A stretch of DNA of 64,000 nucleotides, taken from NCBI RefSeq assembly GCF_036967205.1, contig NZ_CP146023.1, positions 62,001 through 126,000 on the forward strand, in the 5' to 3' direction. The first letter of the stretch is position 1, and the number at the start of each line of letters is the position of its first letter. Positions 61,649-64,000 of this stretch are shown here, piece by piece. The position numbers and the translations under genes are program-made. The DNA is from Streptomyces sp. Q6 (GTDB lineage Bacteria; Actinomycetota; Actinomycetes; Streptomycetales; Streptomycetaceae). The notes below the pieces were generated by a model. That model was not told the DNA's origin and searched no databases. It saw only the letters and a program-made list of their open reading frames with translations.

Positions 61649-62143
61649 TCACACGTCGGAAGCCCGCCCGGGGCCCCGGCGTGCCTCCGAGGGGACGTCC
61701 GAGTCGGCCAGGCGCTCCATGATCCTCATCAGCGCAGTCAGGCCCGCACGCTCCTCGGCAGTCAGGGTCTGATCGATCGCGGCGGTGAGCCATGCCTCCC
61801 GCGCCTCGAGCCAGCGCTCGGCTTCCTTCCGGCCGCGCGGGGTGGCCGTGATCAGCATGCGACGGCCGTCGCCGGGATCAGGCCTGCGCGCGACCAGGCC
61901 GTGCTGCTCCAGCATGCCGATGGTCTGAGCCATGGACTGCGGGCGCATGTACTCGGCAGCGGCCAGGTCGCTCGTCGTGGCGGGTGATCCATAGACCACG
62001 CGATGCAGCGCGGCCAGTTGGCTTCGGCTCCAGGGGCTGGCACCCATGCCTGTCTCCGAGCGAATGCGTCCGCGCAGACGGTCCATGGTACGGACGAGTT
62101 CCAGGGCCAGATTTGCCGATGGGTTGTCATTCAGGGCCACCAC
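61649..62143 (-). CDS. MarR-family repressor
   Basis: 164 residues from the GTG at 62143. The frame is open up to an ATG at 62182, but that start would place the operator inside the coding region. Winged-helix features: SRSQLAALHRVVYGSPATTS, DLAAAEYMRPQSMAQTIGML (recognition helix), EQHGLVARRPDPGDGRRMLI (wing with the conserved DxRxxL-type turn) and a C-terminal dimer helix. It probably represses itself and the exporter at 59980, relieved by a drug-like ligand. Confidence 0.8.
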   Translation of the reverse strand: MVALNDNPSANLALELVRTMDRLRGRIRSETGMGASPWSRSQLAALHRVVYGSPATTSDLAAAEYMRPQSMAQTIGMLEQHGLVARRPDPGDGRRMLITATPRGRKEAERWLEAREAWLTAAIDQTLTAEERAGLTALMRIMERLADSDVPSEARRGPGRASDV

Positions 62144-62151
62144 AAAATCGT

Positions 62152-62164
62152 ACAGGTTACCTGT
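62152..62164. promoter_or_regulatory. MarR operator at regulator start
   Basis: ACAGGTTACCTGT, a perfect 6+1+6 palindrome, nine bases before the GTG start. Identical in form to 61426-61438. Confidence 0.7.
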
Positions 62165-62421
62165 GCATTTTTGAAGCGGCAACGCCCGGACCTGCCGAGC
62201 CGGGGTGTTCCCGGACGGGGTCGAGACGGCGTAACGAAACGATCAAGAGCGCGCAGCACCCGGCGGCTTCACGAGTTCAACCTCAGCAACCCACGCGAGG
62301 TGCGCCTCAGGACCGGGCGGTCACCAAGTACATGGGCGCCCTCATGCGGCGAGACCTGAACACGTATCTTCAGAGCCGCTCCCCCATACGTACACATGCG
62401 GATTGTGTAATGTTCCGCGGC
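62165..62421. other. Intergenic region
   Basis: About 260 bases upstream of the MarR gene with no credible coding frame. Confidence 0.3.
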
Positions 62422-62459
62422 CGGCCGCCGACGGGAGACGATCAACTCGTCGGCGGCCG
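62422..62459 (-). terminator. Hairpin after second exporter
   Basis: CGGCCGCCGACG and its complement pair (12 bp) around a 14-base loop, 13 bases past the stop codon of the minus-strand exporter. Confidence 0.6.
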
Positions 62460-62472
62460 TCGGCGGAGGTCA

Positions 62473-64000
62473 TCAGGCACTGTCCTGCCTACCGGTCGTG
62501 CCGGCGGCTGTGTTCCCCGCGTCCGCTTCGACGGCCAGGGCCGTTTCCTGCGGATCACCGGCCGGGGCACCGGCGATCGCCGTCTCCTGGCCCGTCTGTG
62601 CAAGGGCGCCGGCGGTGCGCAGCGGGACCTCCTTGATGAAGAGGGTCACCAGGAAGGAGATCAGGGCGATCGGCGCGACGTACATGAAGATGTTGCCGAT
62701 GGCGTGGCCGTAGGCGCCCTCCAGCCAGGTGCGGACCGGGGTGGGGAGCAGGGCGAGGTCGGGCAGCCGGCCGCCACCGGAGGTCTTCGCGGCGGTCGCC
62801 CGGTCCTGCGGGGCGAGTTGGGTGAGGGTCTCGCGCGCGTAGTGGCCGATCCGGGTGGTGAGGACGGAGCCGAGCACCGAGACGCCGACCGCGCCGCCGA
62901 GGGAGCGGAAGAAGGTCACCGTGGAGGAGGCGGCGCCCAGGTCATCCGGGGACACCTGGTTCTGGGTGCACAGCACGAGGTTCTGCAGGGTCATGCCGAC
63001 GCCGAGGCCCATCAGCGCCATGCACAGCGCGATGAACAGGTACGAGGTGTCGTAGCGGAGCATGCCCAGCAGCGCCAGCCCGGCCGTCAGCAGCACACCG
63101 CCCGCCAGCAGCCAGCCCTTCCACTTCCCGGTGCGGGTGATGTACCGGCCGGAGACCGTGGAGGCGATGAACAGGCCGGCGATGAACGGGATCGTCATGA
63201 GGCCGGACTTGGTCGGGGAGTCGCCGCGGGCCAGTTGGAAGTACTGGCTGAAGAAGACGGTGCCCGCGAAGAGAGCGACGCCGGCGAACAGTGAGGCGAG
63301 CGAGGCGAGGGCGATGGTGCGGTTGCGGAACAGCCGCAGCGGGATGATCGGTTCGCTCGACTTCGTCTCGACGTACAGAAAAACAAGGCCGAGCACGAGC
63401 GAGGCGCCGACCAGCGTGTACGTCTGCCAGGACAACCAGGCGTACTTATCGTCGGCGAAGGTGACCCAGATCAGCAGGGTGCAGACGGCCGCGGTGACGA
63501 AGAACGCGCCCGCCCAGTCGACCTTGGCCTTCCGCTTGGTCACCGGGAGGTTCAGTGTCCGCTGGAGCACGACCAGGGCGACGATCGCGAAGGGGATGCC
63601 GACGAACAGGCACCACCGCCAGCCGAGCCAGCTGGTGTCGGTGATGACCCCGCCGAGGAGCGGGCCGCCGACGGTGGCGACGGCGAAGGTCGCGCCGAGG
63701 TAGCCGGAGTAGCGGCCGCGTTGCCGCGGGGCGATCATCGCCGCCAGGACGATCTGGGAGAGCGCGGACAGACCGCCGCCGCCGAGGCCCTGGATGACAC
63801 GTGCGGTGATCAGTGTCGCGGGGTTCGGCGCGAGACCGGCGACGAGCGACCCGACGGCGTAGATGGTCAGCGCCGACTGGACCAGGATCTTCTTGCTGAA
63901 CTGGTCGGCGAGTTTGCCCCACAGGGGCGTTGAGGCGGTGACCGCCAGCAGGGACGAGGTGACGACCCAGGTGTAGGCGCTCTGGCCGCCGCCGAGGTCG
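62473..64000 (-). CDS. MFS exporter (EmrB/QacA type), 5' end outside window
   Basis: About 509 residues visible, open to the right edge. The first visible part reads SAYTWVVTSSLLAVTASTPL, WGKLADQFSKKILVQSALTI (motif A) and ARVIQGLGGGGLSALSQIVL (motif B), then RGRYSGYLGATFAVATVGGP (motif C region). A large loop between the last two helices (about QLAPQDRATAAKTSGGGRLP) is typical of the DHA2 family. The C-terminal tail is Ala/Gly/Thr-rich. Only the first helix and the start are missing. Confidence 0.85.
   Translation of the reverse strand, partial: DLGGGQSAYTWVVTSSLLAVTASTPLWGKLADQFSKKILVQSALTIYAVGSLVAGLAPNPATLITARVIQGLGGGGLSALSQIVLAAMIAPRQRGRYSGYLGATFAVATVGGPLLGGVITDTSWLGWRWCLFVGIPFAIVALVVLQRTLNLPVTKRKAKVDWAGAFFVTAAVCTLLIWVTFADDKYAWLSWQTYTLVGASLVLGLVFLYVETKSSEPIIPLRLFRNRTIALASLASLFAGVALFAGTVFFSQYFQLARGDSPTKSGLMTIPFIAGLFIASTVSGRYITRTGKWKGWLLAGGVLLTAGLALLGMLRYDTSYLFIALCMALMGLGVGMTLQNLVLCTQNQVSPDDLGAASSTVTFFRSLGGAVGVSVLGSVLTTRIGHYARETLTQLAPQDRATAAKTSGGGRLPDLALLPTPVRTWLEGAYGHAIGNIFMYVAPIALISFLVTLFIKEVPLRTAGALAQTGQETAIAGAPAGDPQETALAVEADAGNTAAGTTGRQDSA

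Overview
The window is high-GC actinobacterial DNA and most resembles a Streptomyces accessory region, such as a chromosome arm, an integrated element or a large plasmid. The signs are GTG/ATG starts with purine-rich ribosome sites, 1-4 base stop/start overlaps, the IS families present (IS5, IS110, IS256, IS481, ISKra4), secreted and lipoprotein genes of streptomycete style, and many decayed genes. I found no rRNA or tRNA gene, no CRISPR array and no housekeeping operon.

Layout. 1-5.7 kb: an IS5-family end, a large HTH/coiled-coil/membrane protein, a zinc-ribbon protein and gene debris. 5.8-17.3 kb: a P-loop kinase, a YaaC-like protein, a broken IS110, an Imm32-like immunity gene, an XRE/zinc-ribbon regulator with a small membrane protein, a frameshifted ISKra4, a two-gene unit ending in an XRE-ImmA/IrrE metallopeptidase, and a MafI-like immunity gene. 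17.4-19.7 kb: two related IS elements in tandem plus IS debris. 20.7-43.9 kb: a defence island made of a Gabija-like pair (OLD nuclease + UvrD helicase), a Septu-like pair (ABC-type ATPase + HNH), an IS pile-up (28.0-31.5 kb), an HTH-NACHT-LRR STAND protein, a helicase remnant, a PIN-like toxin-antitoxin pair, secreted proteins including an HNH nuclease, another IS5-family element and a second, paralogous Septu-like pair.

44-52 kb: a repeated-HTH protein, two tandem paralogous secreted proteins, a lipoprotein, a phosphotransferase, a resolvase remnant disrupted by a 17-bp tandem repeat, and a replication-type operon (primase/polymerase, P4-type helicase, small protein) flanked by 16-bp iteron-like repeats. 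53.3-54.3 kb: a predicted secreted ribosome-inactivating protein. 54.5-64 kb: a more ordinary metabolic block with a decayed FAD monooxygenase, three short-chain dehydrogenases, a PEP mutase/isocitrate lyase-type enzyme, two MFS exporters and a MarR regulator whose palindromic operators sit next to both its own start and the exporter start.

How the parts work together: the centre of the window is mainly conflict genes (anti-phage systems, toxins, orphan immunity genes), built up and partly broken by repeated IS insertion. The best leads for something undescribed are the paired Septu-like systems with a shared N-terminal extension and a nearby membrane protein, the HTH-NACHT-LRR protein, and the unnamed partner of the XRE-ImmA/IrrE protein. 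Functions were assigned by reading motifs, without any database search.
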